Of a stretch of DNA of 64,000 nucleotides, positions 27,585 through 36,994 are shown in pieces. Where the stretch lies: positions 310,001 through 374,000 of the forward strand of contig CAVRHO010000009.1 in NCBI GenBank assembly GCA_963721065.1. The letters run 5' to 3'. Source of the DNA: CAWBLP01 sp963721065. Lineage in GTDB: Bacteria > Pseudomonadota > Alphaproteobacteria > Acetobacterales > Acetobacteraceae. Position 1 is the first letter of the stretch. Each line of letters begins with the position of its first letter. Both the position numbers and the translations under genes were made by a program. The notes under the pieces are model-generated. The model saw nothing but the letters and a program-made list of their open reading frames with translations, was not told where the DNA came from and searched no databases.

Positions 27585-29074
27585 CAGGACCCGCTGCGCT
27601 GCGGATGCGCCTGCCGTTTCCCGATCGGCTCGCCCAGCACGGTGTCCAGGGCGATGGCTGTTTCGTCGAGGCTGCGTTCGAGGGTGATCGCCTCGATCTG
27701 CTTGTTGAGCGCGCCCGTCTGCAGCGTCAGGTAGGTGGCGGCCGGCAGGTTGTGCGCGGCGAAGGCTTCGGCACCCGCCGCGGCGATGCGTTCGATGCGC
27801 GGCAGTTCGGTGCGGACGCGATGCAACTGGTCGGTAATTTCGTGCGCCTGCACGCGCAGGCGGTCCGCCATGCCGTAGTCGCTGTCCAGCCGCGCCTGGT
27901 ATTCCGCCCGCAATTGCGCCCGGGTGGCGCGCTGGACGGCGATGGCGCCGCGGTTGCGGTTGAACAGCGGCAGGCCGATGGTGATGTCGCCGCCCCAGGT
28001 ATAGACGCCGGACGTGTCACGGCCGTGATTCACACCGATGTCGAGCGCCGGGAACTGCGCCAGCACTGCCTCGCGCAGCTTGGCCTCCTGGCTTTCGTAC
28101 CCGGCCTTCAGCGCCAGCAGGTCCGGCCGGCGTTTCGGCATCAGCGCCATGGCTTTCCTGATGAAGGCGTCGTCCGGCACCGGCACGTGGACATCGGCCG
28201 GGCGGTCGGTCAGCGGCAGCTTGAGCGTCGGCGCCACGCCCAGTTGCGCGCGCAACTGGTGCCGCACTTTGTTGAGCTTCTGGTTAAGTGTGTTGAGCCG
28301 CGTATCGGCGTCCAGCAGGCCCACCAGGTCGGTGCCGGTCACGTCCAGCGTGGTGTTGCCCTGACGCAGGGCGCGTTGCGACCGCCGGTACGCGGCGGCA
28401 TAGAGCGCGCGGTAGCGTTGCAGCAGGGCGCGCTCGCGCCGATCGTACCAGACCCGCACGAAATACAGCCGCGCCTGCTGCGCGACCTGCCATTCCTGCC
28501 AGACCACGTCCAGATCGACCGCGCGCACGTGCTGACGCGCCGCGGCCAGGGAGTTGCCGCGGGTGACCAGCGGCTTCAGCGCATAGGACAGCGCCGCACT
28601 GAGTGCGGTCATCAGCGGCGGCGGACCCAGGGTCGGCAAGGCGCCGGCCAGATTCAGCGAAGGGTCGGGAAACAGTCCGGCGGCGAAAAGCTGCGCATGC
28701 GCCACGCCGGCGCGGGTGCGATAGGCCTTCAGGTCCGGATTGTTGAGCACCGCCAGCATCGCCACCTCGTTCACCCCCAGGCCCTTCGAGGGATTGAACG
28801 GCTGGGTGTTCACCCCGGGCAGCGATGGCGTGGCGGGATGGATCGTGACATGCGGCAGTTGGGCGATCAGGTCCGGGCGGTCCGCCAGGGGCGCGGGCCG
28901 GTACTGCGCGCAACCGCACAAAGCCGCGGCCACGGCAAGCGAGGCCCACCCGGCGAACCGCTGGCCGGGCCGGGCGCGCGTGCGGCGGTGCGGCGCCGAA
29001 CCGCCGCAGCGGCGTCGGTCCGATCCGACAGACCCGCCGGCGGGACGGGCGAACGAGACGTTTCGATATACCAT
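27584..29074 (-). CDS. TolC/CusC-type outer-membrane efflux lipoprotein
   Basis: This is the outer-membrane channel component of the tripartite system and the first gene of the operon. The 496-aa precursor has a long basic N-terminus, then a lipoprotein signal (WASLAVAAALCGC) with the acylated Cys in LCGC. Two OEP repeats follow: the first includes NPDLKAYRTRAGVAHAQLFAAGLFPDPSLNLAG, the second MPKRRPDLLALKAGYESQEAKLREA and GLPLFNRNRGAI. The ATG at 29074 has AGGAAAG about 9 bases upstream. It is divergent from the response regulator gene, with 124 bases between the starts. Confidence 0.9.
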   Translation of the reverse strand: MVYRNVSFARPAGGSVGSDRRRCGGSAPHRRTRARPGQRFAGWASLAVAAALCGCAQYRPAPLADRPDLIAQLPHVTIHPATPSLPGVNTQPFNPSKGLGVNEVAMLAVLNNPDLKAYRTRAGVAHAQLFAAGLFPDPSLNLAGALPTLGPPPLMTALSAALSYALKPLVTRGNSLAAARQHVRAVDLDVVWQEWQVAQQARLYFVRVWYDRRERALLQRYRALYAAAYRRSQRALRQGNTTLDVTGTDLVGLLDADTRLNTLNQKLNKVRHQLRAQLGVAPTLKLPLTDRPADVHVPVPDDAFIRKAMALMPKRRPDLLALKAGYESQEAKLREAVLAQFPALDIGVNHGRDTSGVYTWGGDITIGLPLFNRNRGAIAVQRATRAQLRAEYQARLDSDYGMADRLRVQAHEITDQLHRVRTELPRIERIAAAGAEAFAAHNLPAATYLTLQTGALNKQIEAITLERSLDETAIALDTVLGEPIGKRQAHPQRSGS

Positions 29075-29198
29075 CGTCAGGCTTTCCTGCAGCAGATCGG
29101 TAGCGGCACGCGCCTTGCGCCTGACTTGGGCCGACATTCGCTTTCGGTAACTTGACGTTTGCCGTTCTCCACTTTGAATCACGTCCAGGAGGTGCGGC

Positions 29199-29888
29199 GT
29201 GCACATTCTTCTGATCGAGGATGAGCCGGAAACCGCCGGCTACATCGTTGCCGGGCTGCAGCAGGCCGGACATGAGGTAGCGGTGGCGGAGGACGGGCGC
29301 TCGGGCCTGTTCCGGGCCACCGGAGAGGACTGGAACCTGCTGATCGTCGATCGCATGCTACCGGCGCTGGACGGCCTGGCACTGGTGCGCACGTTGCGCG
29401 CCGGCGGAATTGGCACGCCCGTGTTGTTCCTGACCACCCTGGGCGGCGTCGGCGACCGGGTGGCCGGCCTGCGCGCCGGCGGCGACGACTACCTGGTGAA
29501 GCCCTTCGCGCTGGATGAACTGGCGGCGCGGGTGGAGGCACTGGGGCGCCGGTCCAGCCAGCTTGGCCCCGACACCGTATTGCGCACCGCGGACCTGGAG
29601 ATGGACCTGCTGGCCCACACCGTCACGCGCGGCGGCCGCAAGCTGGACCTGCAACGACAGGAGTTCCGGCTGCTGGAATACCTGCTTCGCCATGCGGGCC
29701 AGGTCGTCACGCGCACCATGCTGCTGGAGAATGTGTGGGGCTTCCACTTCGATCCGCGTACGAACGTGGTGGACAGCCATATCAGCCGCCTGCGCGGCAA
29801 GATCGGCGCCGACCTGATCGAAACGGTGCGCGGTGCCGGCTACTGCATTCGGCCGCCGGACGCGCCAACCGACTCCGGCGTTGCCTGA
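29199..29888 (+). CDS. OmpR-family two-component response regulator
   Basis: The 229-aa regulator has a receiver domain (acidic pocket E7/D8, phospho-acceptor D51 in LLIVDRMLP, T79/T80, K101 in LVKPF). A winged-helix DNA-binding domain follows (about 125-222, LDLQRQEFRLLEYLLRHAGQVVTR and NVVDSHISRLRGKI). It starts with GTG at 29199 after a strong AGGAGG. The sensor gene begins at its 3' end. Divergent orientation to the RND operon suggests that it regulates that operon, like CusR/CzcR, but the inducer is unknown. Confidence 0.93.
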   Translation: MHILLIEDEPETAGYIVAGLQQAGHEVAVAEDGRSGLFRATGEDWNLLIVDRMLPALDGLALVRTLRAGGIGTPVLFLTTLGGVGDRVAGLRAGGDDYLVKPFALDELAARVEALGRRSSQLGPDTVLRTADLEMDLLAHTVTRGGRKLDLQRQEFRLLEYLLRHAGQVVTRTMLLENVWGFHFDPRTNVVDSHISRLRGKIGADLIETVRGAGYCIRPPDAPTDSGVA

Positions 29889-31277
29889 AGGCCGCGTCCG
29901 GCGCGGGGGCTGGCTGTCGCGGCTGGCGCGAACCTCCAGCTTTCGCCTGGTGCTGCTCTACACGGGGCTGTTCACGGCCTCGGTGCTGATCCTGCTGGCG
30001 ATGATGCTGTGGTGGGGCAGCACCTATGTGACGCAGCAGACCGATCAGGTGGTGACGGACGAGCTGGGCGATGTGCAGGCCGCCGCGCAGAAGCCCGGCT
30101 CGGGCGGGTTGCGCGCCGTGGTGGCCGAACTGACGCGTCATGCCGCGCCTGGCAGCCGCTATCTGCTGCAGGATTCCGCCGGCACCGTGCTGGCAGGCAA
30201 TATGCGTGCGATTCCGCCGGTCCACGGAACGACAACTCTGTATCCGGATGGTGGGTTGTTGCGCTTCTGGCCGCTCGCCAATGGCGTGCGCGGCGCGGGA
30301 ACGCGGCTGGCGAACGGCGACTATCTCTTTGTCGGCCACAGCAACTTCGCCCTGAACGAAATGCGGGAAATGGTTACCCACGCATTCCTCTGGGTGCTCG
30401 GCGCCACCCTGCTGCTGGCGGTCGGCGGCGGTGTGGTGATGAGCCTTGGCTCACTGGGGCGGGTCGAGGCGATCGGCCTGTACCAGCCAGGAAATCGTCG
30501 CCGGCGATCTCCGGCGACGCATCGCGGTGCGCGGCACCGATGACGAGTTCGACCGGCTGGCGCTCAGCCTCAATGCCATGCTGGATCGTATCCAGGCCCT
30601 GATGGAGGGGCTGAACCAGGTCACCACCGACATCGCGCACGACCTGCGCACGCCGCTGACCCGGCTGCGCCAGCGGCTGGAACTGGCGCACCGTGCCGAC
30701 GCCAGCGCCGAGTCGATGCGGACTGCGCTGGATGCGGCGACGCACGATGTGGACTTCGATCCTGGAAACCTTCGCCGCCTTGCTGCGCATCGCACAGATC
30801 GAATCGCAGGCGCGGGCCGCGGAATTCACCCGCGTCGATCTCAGCACGATGCTGCAGGAGCTGGTCGAATTCTACGCGCCGCTGGCCGAGGAACACGATC
30901 ACGCCCTGCAGGACTCGATCGCACCGTCGCTGTGCATCAATGGGGATGCGGAACTGCTGACACAGGCATTCTCCAACCTGGTCGAGAACGCGATCCGGCA
31001 CAGTGACACGGGGACGGTGACGGTTGCGGCCGAGCGCCGGGGGACGGGCGTGGTGGTGGAGGTGCGGGACCCCGGCCCGGGCATTCCGGCGGAATTCCGG
31101 GAGAAGGTGTTTCAGCGCTTTTTCCGGTTGGAGCGCAGCCGGACCACGCCGGGCACCGGGCTTGGCCTGAGCCTTGTCGCCGCGATCGCGCAGTTGCACC
31201 GGGCCGAGCTGGGGTTTGCCGATCCGGAGGTGGGGTTTGGCATCAGGCTGTGGTTTCCGGGCGGCGGCACGGTTTGA
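29881..31277 (+). pseudogene. Sensor histidine kinase with two single-base frameshifts
   Basis: Partner of the upstream response regulator. The first frame codes an N-terminal helix (SFRLVLLYTGLFTASVLILLAM), a periplasmic sensor region and a second helix. The second frame carries HAMP (TSQEIVAGDLRRRIAVRGTDDEFDRL) and the phospho-acceptor box (TTDIAHDLRTPLTRLRQR). The third carries FAALLRIAQIES, the N box (NLVENAIRHS), G1 (DPGPGIP) and G2 (GTGLGLSL). An extra T at 30481 and another in the TT at 30755-30756 explain both breaks; removing them gives a continuous 464-aa kinase. The probable start is TTG at 29881 overlapping the regulator's stop, or ATG at 29833. Confidence 0.85.
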
Positions 31278-31453
31278 TGGCGGTGGTCCGGGCGCGGGAC
31301 GGTGCGACGGGACAGGTGGTTTCAGGCTGCATCGGAACGATAGCGGCATTACCCGCAATCATACATGCCGGGACCTGCCTGCAACCGGCCATCGGCTAAT
31401 TCCTCGTGTGCAGCCCGGGCATTTTGTCCGGGACACCTTTCAAAGGAACGCAC

Positions 31454-31777
31454 ATGATCAGGAAGCTTTCACTCTACGTGGCTGGTGCGACGCTTTTCGC
31501 AGGCGTGGCGGGCCTTGCGCTGTCCGGGCCGGCTTCTGCCTATACCGGGCAGCAGATGTCCGGGTCGGCGAAGGTGAGTATCGCGCAGGCGCGGAAGATC
31601 GCCCTGTCCGCCCAGCCGGGCACGATCACCGACCAGGAGCTGGAAAAGGAAGGCGGCGGCAGCGGGCTTCGTTACTCGTTCGACATCAAGGCCGGCGCGA
31701 CAACGCACGAGGTCGGTGTGGATGCCAGGACGGGCAAGCTGCTGGAGAACTCGGTCGAAGGCCCGAACGCCGACTGA
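31454..31777 (+). CDS. Secreted PepSY-domain protein
   Basis: The 107-aa exported protein has a signal peptide (MIRKLSLYVAGATLFAGVAG to about ASA at residue 29). A single PepSY domain follows (KVSIAQARKIALSAQPGTITDQELEKE, then YSFDIKAGATTHEVGVDARTGKLLEN). PepSY domains are periplasmic modulators often found near two-component or efflux systems. The ATG at 31454 has AAAGGAA 6 bases upstream. It lies just downstream of the sensor gene and may belong to the same regulon. Confidence 0.85.
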   Translation: MIRKLSLYVAGATLFAGVAGLALSGPASAYTGQQMSGSAKVSIAQARKIALSAQPGTITDQELEKEGGGSGLRYSFDIKAGATTHEVGVDARTGKLLENSVEGPNAD

Positions 31778-31910
31778 GGCGGACGGACGCCACGCGCGCC
31801 GGTTCGTTACCCTCTCCGCGTTCGAGCGGAGGGGGGCGGTCCGGGACGTTGCGTTCCGGAAGCGGGCCCCGACGTAGCTGGGCTGGTACGGTCAAGGCTG
31901 CGATTCGCGA

Positions 31911-32000
31911 TGGCGGAGAGAGTGGGATTCGAACCCACGGTACGCTTGCACGTACACACGCTTTCCAAGCGTGCGCCTTAAGCCGCTCGGCCATCTCTCC
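31911..32000 (-). tRNA. tRNA-Ser (anticodon GGA)
   Basis: Read on the minus strand this is a complete class II tRNA. It has the acceptor GGAGAGA...TCTCTCC, a D arm (TGGCCGAGCGGC) and an anticodon stem CACGC/GCGTG with loop TTGGAAA (anticodon GGA, plus-strand 31964-31966). A long variable arm typical of tRNA-Ser (GTGTACGTGCAAGCGTAC) and the T arm GTGGGTTCGAATCCCAC follow. Discriminator G and an encoded CCA end the gene at 31911. Confidence 0.97.
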
Positions 32001-32064
32001 CGCGCGCCAGCGAGACACATAGCAGCGACCGCACGCCGGGAAAACCCCAACCCGAATGCCACCC

Positions 32065-33087
32065 TCACCCGGCGAACATCGCCTTCAGCCGCGGCACCAG
32101 CTCCCGCGCATAGCGCTCCAGATGCCCGTCCATCTGGTCCGGCCGCAGGCCCGGCGGCACCGCCCAGCACACCACGTCGGTCAGCCCGTATTCCCGGATG
32201 AACGCCCCCATCTTCGCCACGCAGGTCTCCAGGTCGCCCACCACCCAGCTCTGCGGGATCCGTTGCTCCTGCGTGATGCCGGACACCCCGCCATGGCCGC
32301 CCGAATCCGCCCGGAACTGTTCGTACAGCGCCATCCGACGCCGCTCCGCCGCCCGGATCGGCGGGTAGTCGCGGTCCGGATCGTCGGTGACCAGGCAGGA
32401 CCGGATGATCCCCACCCGGTGCGCCGCCGGATCGCGCCCCGCCGCGGCCAGCGCCGCGTGCCACGGGTCCAGCGCCCGCGCCCGCGGCCCCTGCGGCAGC
32501 AGGTTGGCGCCGAACCGCGCCGCCCGTAACGCACCCGCCTCGGCCAGCGCCGCCACCCACAGCGGCGGCCCGCCCGGCTGCACATAGCCCGGCGTGATGC
32601 GCACATCCTGGAAGTCGTAACGCTTGCCGCGGAAGGAGAAGCGCTCGCCGGTGAAGGCGCGGGTCAGCACCTCCAACCCCTCATCCGTGTAGGACAACCG
32701 GCGCGACACCGGCAGGCCGAAGCCGCGGAACTCATGCACCGCGTAGCCCAGGCCGACGCCGATCTCCACCCGCCCGCCGCTGATATTGTCCAGCACCGCC
32801 AGGTCCTCGGCCAGGCGCAGCGGGTGGTTGAACGGCAGCAGGCAGACATCGCAGGAAAAGCGCACATGCCGGGTGCGCGCCGCCATGGCCGAGGCCAGGG
32901 GGATCCACGACGGCAGGTAGCCGTCATCGACGAAGTGGTGCTCGGTGAACCACACCAGGTCCAGGCCCAGGCCGTCCAGCCAGGCCACCTGGTCCAGGAT
33001 GGCGGCATACAGGTCCTGGGTCCGCATGCCGGATTCGGGCGGGTTTCGGCAATCGTAGATCACCCCCATGCGCAGCTTCTGGGCCAT
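32065..33087 (-). CDS. LLM-class flavin-dependent oxidoreductase
   Basis: The 340-aa luciferase-like (bacterial luciferase / F420-like TIM-barrel) oxidoreductase has VWFTEHHFVDDGYLPS, RLAEDLAVLDNISGGRVEIGVGLGY and PPLWVAALAEAGALRAARFGANLL, all typical of the family. The substrate is unknown. Its start is 19 bases after the stop of the SDR gene, so the two are probably co-transcribed as a small catabolic or detoxification operon. A second family member lies at 54139-55122. Confidence 0.9.
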   Translation of the reverse strand: MAQKLRMGVIYDCRNPPESGMRTQDLYAAILDQVAWLDGLGLDLVWFTEHHFVDDGYLPSWIPLASAMAARTRHVRFSCDVCLLPFNHPLRLAEDLAVLDNISGGRVEIGVGLGYAVHEFRGFGLPVSRRLSYTDEGLEVLTRAFTGERFSFRGKRYDFQDVRITPGYVQPGGPPLWVAALAEAGALRAARFGANLLPQGPRARALDPWHAALAAAGRDPAAHRVGIIRSCLVTDDPDRDYPPIRAAERRRMALYEQFRADSGGHGGVSGITQEQRIPQSWVVGDLETCVAKMGAFIREYGLTDVVCWAVPPGLRPDQMDGHLERYARELVPRLKAMFAG

Positions 33088-33106
33088 GGCGCGCGCCTCC
33101 CCTTGC

Positions 33107-33880
33107 CTACCCCAGCCGGCCGATGCGCCCGGCGGTCAGCCCGCCGTCGATCACCAGTTCCGAGCCGGTCACGTGGCGCGACGCATCGGACGCCAGGTAC
33201 AGCACGCCATTGGCGATGTCCTCCGCCTGGCCGGGCACGCCGAGCGGCACGGTGGCCTCGGCGATGCGCCGCGGGTCCATCGGGGCGTTGGCGCCGGGCG
33301 GCAGCTTGCCCCAGATCGGCGTGTCGATGATGCCGGGATGCACGGAATTCACCCGGATGCCGTCTTTCGCCTGGGCGCATTCCAGCGCCATCGACTTGGC
33401 GAACAGCCGCACCGCGCCCTTGGTTGCGCTGTAGCAGGCCAGCCCGGCGGACCCGCGCAGCCCGGCCACCGACGACATCATGACCACCGACCCACCGCCC
33501 GACCGGCGCATTGCCGGGATGCCGTATTTCACCGTCAGGAACACACCATCGACGTTCACCGCCATCTGGCGGCGCCAGTCGGCCAGCGACATGTCGATCG
33601 CCGGGCCCATGATGCCGATGCCGGCATTCGCCACCAGGATGTGCAGCCCGCCCAGTTGCTGTTCCGCCGCCGCGATCACGGCCGGCCAGGACGCTTCGTC
33701 GGTGACGTCCAGGTGCATGTAGCGGCTGCCGGTTTCCTCGGCCAGGCGCTGGCCGGCGGCGTCATCAAGGTCGGTGAGCAGCAGTTTCGCCCCCTCCCGC
33801 GCCAGCACCCGCGCGCAGGCGGCGCCGATGCCGGAGGCTGCGCCGGTGATGATCCCCGCCTTGCCGTCGAGCTGACCCAT
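33107..33880 (-). CDS. Short-chain dehydrogenase/reductase
   Basis: The 257-aa classical SDR has the NAD(P)-binding motif TGAASGIG (about residues 12-19), NAGIG, and the catalytic Ser with Y-x3-K (YSATKGA). The C-terminus (VPLGVPGQAEDIANGVLYLASDASRHVTGSELVIDGGLTAG) is also typical. The acidic residue after the second strand (TDLDDAAGQ) suggests NAD preference, which is an inference. The start at 33880 has a strong GAGGAGGG site; the in-frame upstream extension lacks family similarity. It is upstream of the LLM oxidoreductase in the same operon. Confidence 0.92.
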   Translation of the reverse strand: MGQLDGKAGIITGAASGIGAACARVLAREGAKLLLTDLDDAAGQRLAEETGSRYMHLDVTDEASWPAVIAAAEQQLGGLHILVANAGIGIMGPAIDMSLADWRRQMAVNVDGVFLTVKYGIPAMRRSGGGSVVMMSSVAGLRGSAGLACYSATKGAVRLFAKSMALECAQAKDGIRVNSVHPGIIDTPIWGKLPPGANAPMDPRRIAEATVPLGVPGQAEDIANGVLYLASDASRHVTGSELVIDGGLTAGRIGRLG

Positions 33881-34098
33881 GGGTGTTTCCCTCCTCGTCT
33901 GTGTATGGCCGGTATGAGTCGGCCACGCTTCACCTGCGTCGTACGATGCCCGCCCTGCCCAAGGCCTGGCGGGGAACCGACCGAACAACGCCGCGTCTAT
34001 GGTGCATGGACTCGTGTCGCCGATCCACTGCAGCCGGACCGCAAGGTTGCACAGCACGGCCGTGAGTGGATGACAGGCCTGCCTCGGCGGCAACCGGG

Positions 34099-34614
34099 CT
34101 ACAGGCGTCTTGTCTGCCTCTCAGCCGCCGACAGGTCTTCCGGTTCATCGGTCAACCGGCGGCGGAGCCTGTCCAGCTTCTGAACCGCCGGGTGCGGCGG
34201 CATGCTTTCCACCCGGTCCTGCAATCGTTGGAACAGGACTTGCTGACGTTCCTCAGCCGCAATCAGCTCCCGGACGACGTGATCCAGGACGGCAACGGTT
34301 GCGATGTTCAAACCGCCGACCACGACCCAGCCGAACGGCATCATGAATTGCGAAGTCGGAATAAACAGGTACAATCCCACGCCAACCGCAAGACACAGCG
34401 AGACAATCGCCTGCTGCCAGCCGAAAAACACGGTGGTGAGCAGCAGGGCCGGATAAAACACCAGGGCCGGATTGGCCCCGTGCATCCTTCCAAGCAATAG
34501 TCGGCCCAGGAAAGCCGCCAGGAAAAGCAGGAACGCGCATAGCCACCGAATCTCGGCGGGCTGACTCGAACGCCATGCAAAGAACCGCATGAGCCACTGC
34601 GGAATCGTCTTCAT
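34099..34614 (-). CDS. Membrane sensor-like protein (DUF4118 domain) without kinase
   Basis: The 171-aa protein has four predicted membrane helices (about residues 22-110). They match the DUF4118 sensor module that normally precedes a histidine kinase: RLLLGRMHGANPALVFYPALLLTTVFFGW, then LYLFIPTSQFMMPFGWVVVGGLN. A short coiled-coil (AAEERQQVLFQRLQDRVE) follows and the protein ends without dimerisation or ATPase domains. It could be a truncated kinase or a genuine stand-alone variant; no kinase remnant follows within 200 bases. The start at 34614 has GGAGGGGA immediately upstream. Confidence 0.7.
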   Translation of the reverse strand: MKTIPQWLMRFFAWRSSQPAEIRWLCAFLLFLAAFLGRLLLGRMHGANPALVFYPALLLTTVFFGWQQAIVSLCLAVGVGLYLFIPTSQFMMPFGWVVVGGLNIATVAVLDHVVRELIAAEERQQVLFQRLQDRVESMPPHPAVQKLDRLRRRLTDEPEDLSAAERQTRRL

Positions 34615-34726
34615 TCCCCTCCGGTAGCATGGCGCCGCCACCGGATGAAGCGGGAATCACGTCGGTCCGTTCGGAATGATGCCTGGCCTGGACCCAGTCG
34701 CACGCCACGACAGTGGCGCGAGGGAC

Positions 34727-35062
34727 CTATGCAGCCGCCATCGCCCGCGTGGCCCTGATCGGAAGTCTCAGAACCTTGCAGAGAGCGGTCAGATTCTCAT
34801 CACGGGGCCGAACCCGGTCGGTCTCCCAGAAATAGATGCTCGACTGGCTGACGCCGACCTGTTCGGCCACTTCGGCAACAGACAGACCACGTCGAATGCG
34901 GGCATCGCGAAGGTGTTTGCTGAAGCTGGGTTTACGAGGCAACGATCCGGTCCCTGTTCCAATGATAAAAACGGCTGGCAATGGGAACGTAGTTTCAACG
35001 CAGCGCAGGGACAAGGTCTGACCGGATACACGATCTGGCGCGAGCGTGAGGATTACAGGCAT
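34727..35062 (-). CDS. XRE-family helix-turn-helix regulator (start uncertain)
   Basis: The C-terminal 65 residues form a clear Cro/CI-type helix-turn-helix: FSKHLRDARIRRGLSVAEVAEQ, then VGVSQSSIYFWETDRVRPR and ENLTALCKVLRLPI. The N-terminal part back to the Met at 35062 is hydrophobic, not typical of the family and may not be translated; an unusual or internal start close to 34930 is possible. Its target is unknown. Codon use in the N-terminal half is poorer than in the HTH. Confidence 0.6.
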   Translation of the reverse strand: MPVILTLAPDRVSGQTLSLRCVETTFPLPAVFIIGTGTGSLPRKPSFSKHLRDARIRRGLSVAEVAEQVGVSQSSIYFWETDRVRPRDENLTALCKVLRLPIRATRAMAAA

Positions 35063-35538
35063 GGCGGCCCACGTCACTTGCTGAAGAGGAAACCCGCTGA
35101 CATGGACTGCCATCATCACGGAAACGCCAAACGGCAAAGGCAAGCCGCGGCCCTGTACATCAACCCGTGCCGCCGCCCGGCACCGCTTCAATGTCGCGCA
35201 GAAGCGCCAGGCCCCTCGGCGAATGCCCTTGCGGCGGCAGATCTTGCGTGGCCTTTAACCGCAGACCTTGCGTGCCTCTGACAGTAATCAACGCAGGCCC
35301 GAGTAACGCTATAACCCGCGCAACCGGGCTCATCCTTATCCCTCGGTAACTGCCCTCGACAAAGCCGTGGGTGGCGGGCCGGAGCCGGGCCTTGGGCGGG
35401 CCTTCAGGGTGATCCGGGCCGGCAACGACGCGGCCGGCATCGGCCGGTGCCGCCAAAAGCGTTTGCCCATTGGCGTCACTTCAAAAGACGTCCACAATCC
35501 AGGCGCGATCGAACGGAGGGGGGCCAGGACAACGCGCC
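35063..35538. other. Intergenic region, no convincing gene
   Basis: It contains a minus-strand frame (35160-35456) with a hydrophobic SPVARVIALLGPALITV stretch, but there is no ribosome site or family and the composition is weak. No RNA gene or strong repeat was seen. It is the probable promoter region for the isomerase gene downstream. Confidence 0.4.
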
Positions 35539-36141
35539 ATGCCACCGCAACATACGCTCGACTTCTGGTTTTCCATCGGCAGCACCTACACCTATCTCTC
35601 GGTGATGCGGCTCGGAGATATTGAACGCACCCGGGGCGTGCGCTTCACGTGGCGGCCGTTCAACGTGCGGGAGATAATGCTGGAACAGAACAACCGACCG
35701 TTCGTCGGCAAGCCGGTCAAGACCGCCTACATGTGGCGCGATATCGAGCGGCGGTCGGAAACTTACCAACTTCCGGTTCGCGTTCCTGCGCCATATCCGA
35801 TCGCGGAGATGGAGATCGTCAATCGGATCGCCATTGCAGGTGCCGAGGAGGGCTGGTGTGCTCGCTACACGATTGCGACCTACCGGCGGTGGTTCCAGGA
35901 AGGGTTGAATCCCGCAGGTGAACCCAACCTGTCCGCAAGCCTTACGGAAGCCGGACAGGACCCGTCACGCGTGCTCGCTTTGGCACACAGCGACCGGGTG
36001 GGCCGGCAATTGAGGTCGGCAACCGAGGAAGCGAAATCGCTGGGCGTCTTCGGCTCTCCCACGTTCGTGGTCGGCAAGGAGGTCTTCTGGGGCGATGACC
36101 GGTTGGATGATGCGGTGCATTGGCTCAAACACCAAGCGTGA
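35539..36141 (+). CDS. DsbA-like 2-hydroxychromene-2-carboxylate isomerase family protein
   Basis: The 200-aa thioredoxin-fold protein is of the kappa-GST/HCCA isomerase group (DSBA oxidoreductase domain). It opens with LDFWFSIGSTYTYLSVMRL, the family start with its active-site Ser, and has WRPFNVREIM, PYPIAEMEIVNRIAIAGAEEGW and the C-terminal LGVFGSPTFVVGKEVFWGDDRLDD. Real HCCA isomerases act in naphthalene degradation and many relatives are glutathione-dependent isomerases; no aromatic pathway genes are nearby, so the substrate is open. The ATG at 35539 is the family-consistent start. Confidence 0.82.
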   Translation: MPPQHTLDFWFSIGSTYTYLSVMRLGDIERTRGVRFTWRPFNVREIMLEQNNRPFVGKPVKTAYMWRDIERRSETYQLPVRVPAPYPIAEMEIVNRIAIAGAEEGWCARYTIATYRRWFQEGLNPAGEPNLSASLTEAGQDPSRVLALAHSDRVGRQLRSATEEAKSLGVFGSPTFVVGKEVFWGDDRLDDAVHWLKHQA

Positions 36142-36259
36142 CCCAATGACGCCTCGTCCATCGTGAGCATGACCACTGGCAGACCGTACCACGTTTCGGC
36201 GGACGTAGCTCCGCCCCTGTTCCACCCGCCGCCAGGCCGCCCGTCCGAAACGCCGGCAC

Positions 36260-36994
36260 CTACTTCCGCGACTCCAAATCCGGTTTCAAATAGCGCTCGG
36301 CCAGCAGCTTCACCGCCGGCAGAGTCAGCAGGAATGACAGCGTGGCGGCAATCGCCTTCCCAAGATCCACCACCGCCTGCGGCACGTCATACCGGGTCTC
36401 CACACGAACCGGCAGCGCCACCTCGGCTGAGTTCATCGGCGCCGGCGTTCCGTTGACCTCGATGTGGCGCACCTGCACATCCGGGGGCTGCGCCGTCAGC
36501 CGCAGCACCAGCGTGTAATCGCCCTCCTGCTTCGAGGACAGCACCCAGATGTGGTTGTCCTGCCCACTTCGGGTAATCCGGGCGGTGTCGAACCGATAGG
36601 TATAGGGCTTGGGCTGCACGGTCAGCCGGTTGACCCGAATGGCCACCGCCAATGAAACCGGCCCCTTTGCCGCAGATTTCCACGTATCGGGCTGGGCTTT
36701 GTAGAGGACGTCGATCGGCGCGTCCTGGTTCTGCCGAATCGTACGCGGATAGGTGACGCGCAACCAGCCCAGCAACTGCCCCTGCGGCGTCCGCACGGCC
36801 AGCGGAGTCGCGACGCTGGGCGCCGCCCCGTGCGTCCTGTCGTATGATCTGGTCCGCACAGCGGCAAGGCGCCCGATCGCCACCGGGCCCAGCACCATTC
36901 CCGCGATGCCGATCACCAGAAGCCCCAGGCTGACCCTGGCCGGTACGCGGGGCATGTATCGAACCAGATGCCTCGGAACGTCGAACGCCGACAT
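36260..36994 (-). CDS. Two-helix membrane protein with extracytoplasmic domain, unknown
   Basis: The 244-aa protein has one helix near the N-terminus (about 20-42, VSLGLLVIGIAGMVLGPVAI). About 150 residues of beta-rich periplasmic sequence follow (DAPIDVLYKAQPDTWKSAAK, IRVNRLTVQPKPYTYRFDTARI, SKQEGDYTLVLRLTAQPPD). A C-terminal helix (about 212-232) and a basic tail complete it. The arrangement suggests a membrane-anchored protein that binds or senses something in the periplasm. No family is recognised. The start at 36994 has GAGGTG upstream. Confidence 0.7.
   Translation of the reverse strand: MSAFDVPRHLVRYMPRVPARVSLGLLVIGIAGMVLGPVAIGRLAAVRTRSYDRTHGAAPSVATPLAVRTPQGQLLGWLRVTYPRTIRQNQDAPIDVLYKAQPDTWKSAAKGPVSLAVAIRVNRLTVQPKPYTYRFDTARITRSGQDNHIWVLSSKQEGDYTLVLRLTAQPPDVQVRHIEVNGTPAPMNSAEVALPVRVETRYDVPQAVVDLGKAIAATLSFLLTLPAVKLLAERYLKPDLESRK

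Noticed and set aside
35160..35456. Minus-strand frame with a hydrophobic stretch
   Set aside because: No ribosome site, no family and weak codon use; kept only as a note in the intergenic entry.
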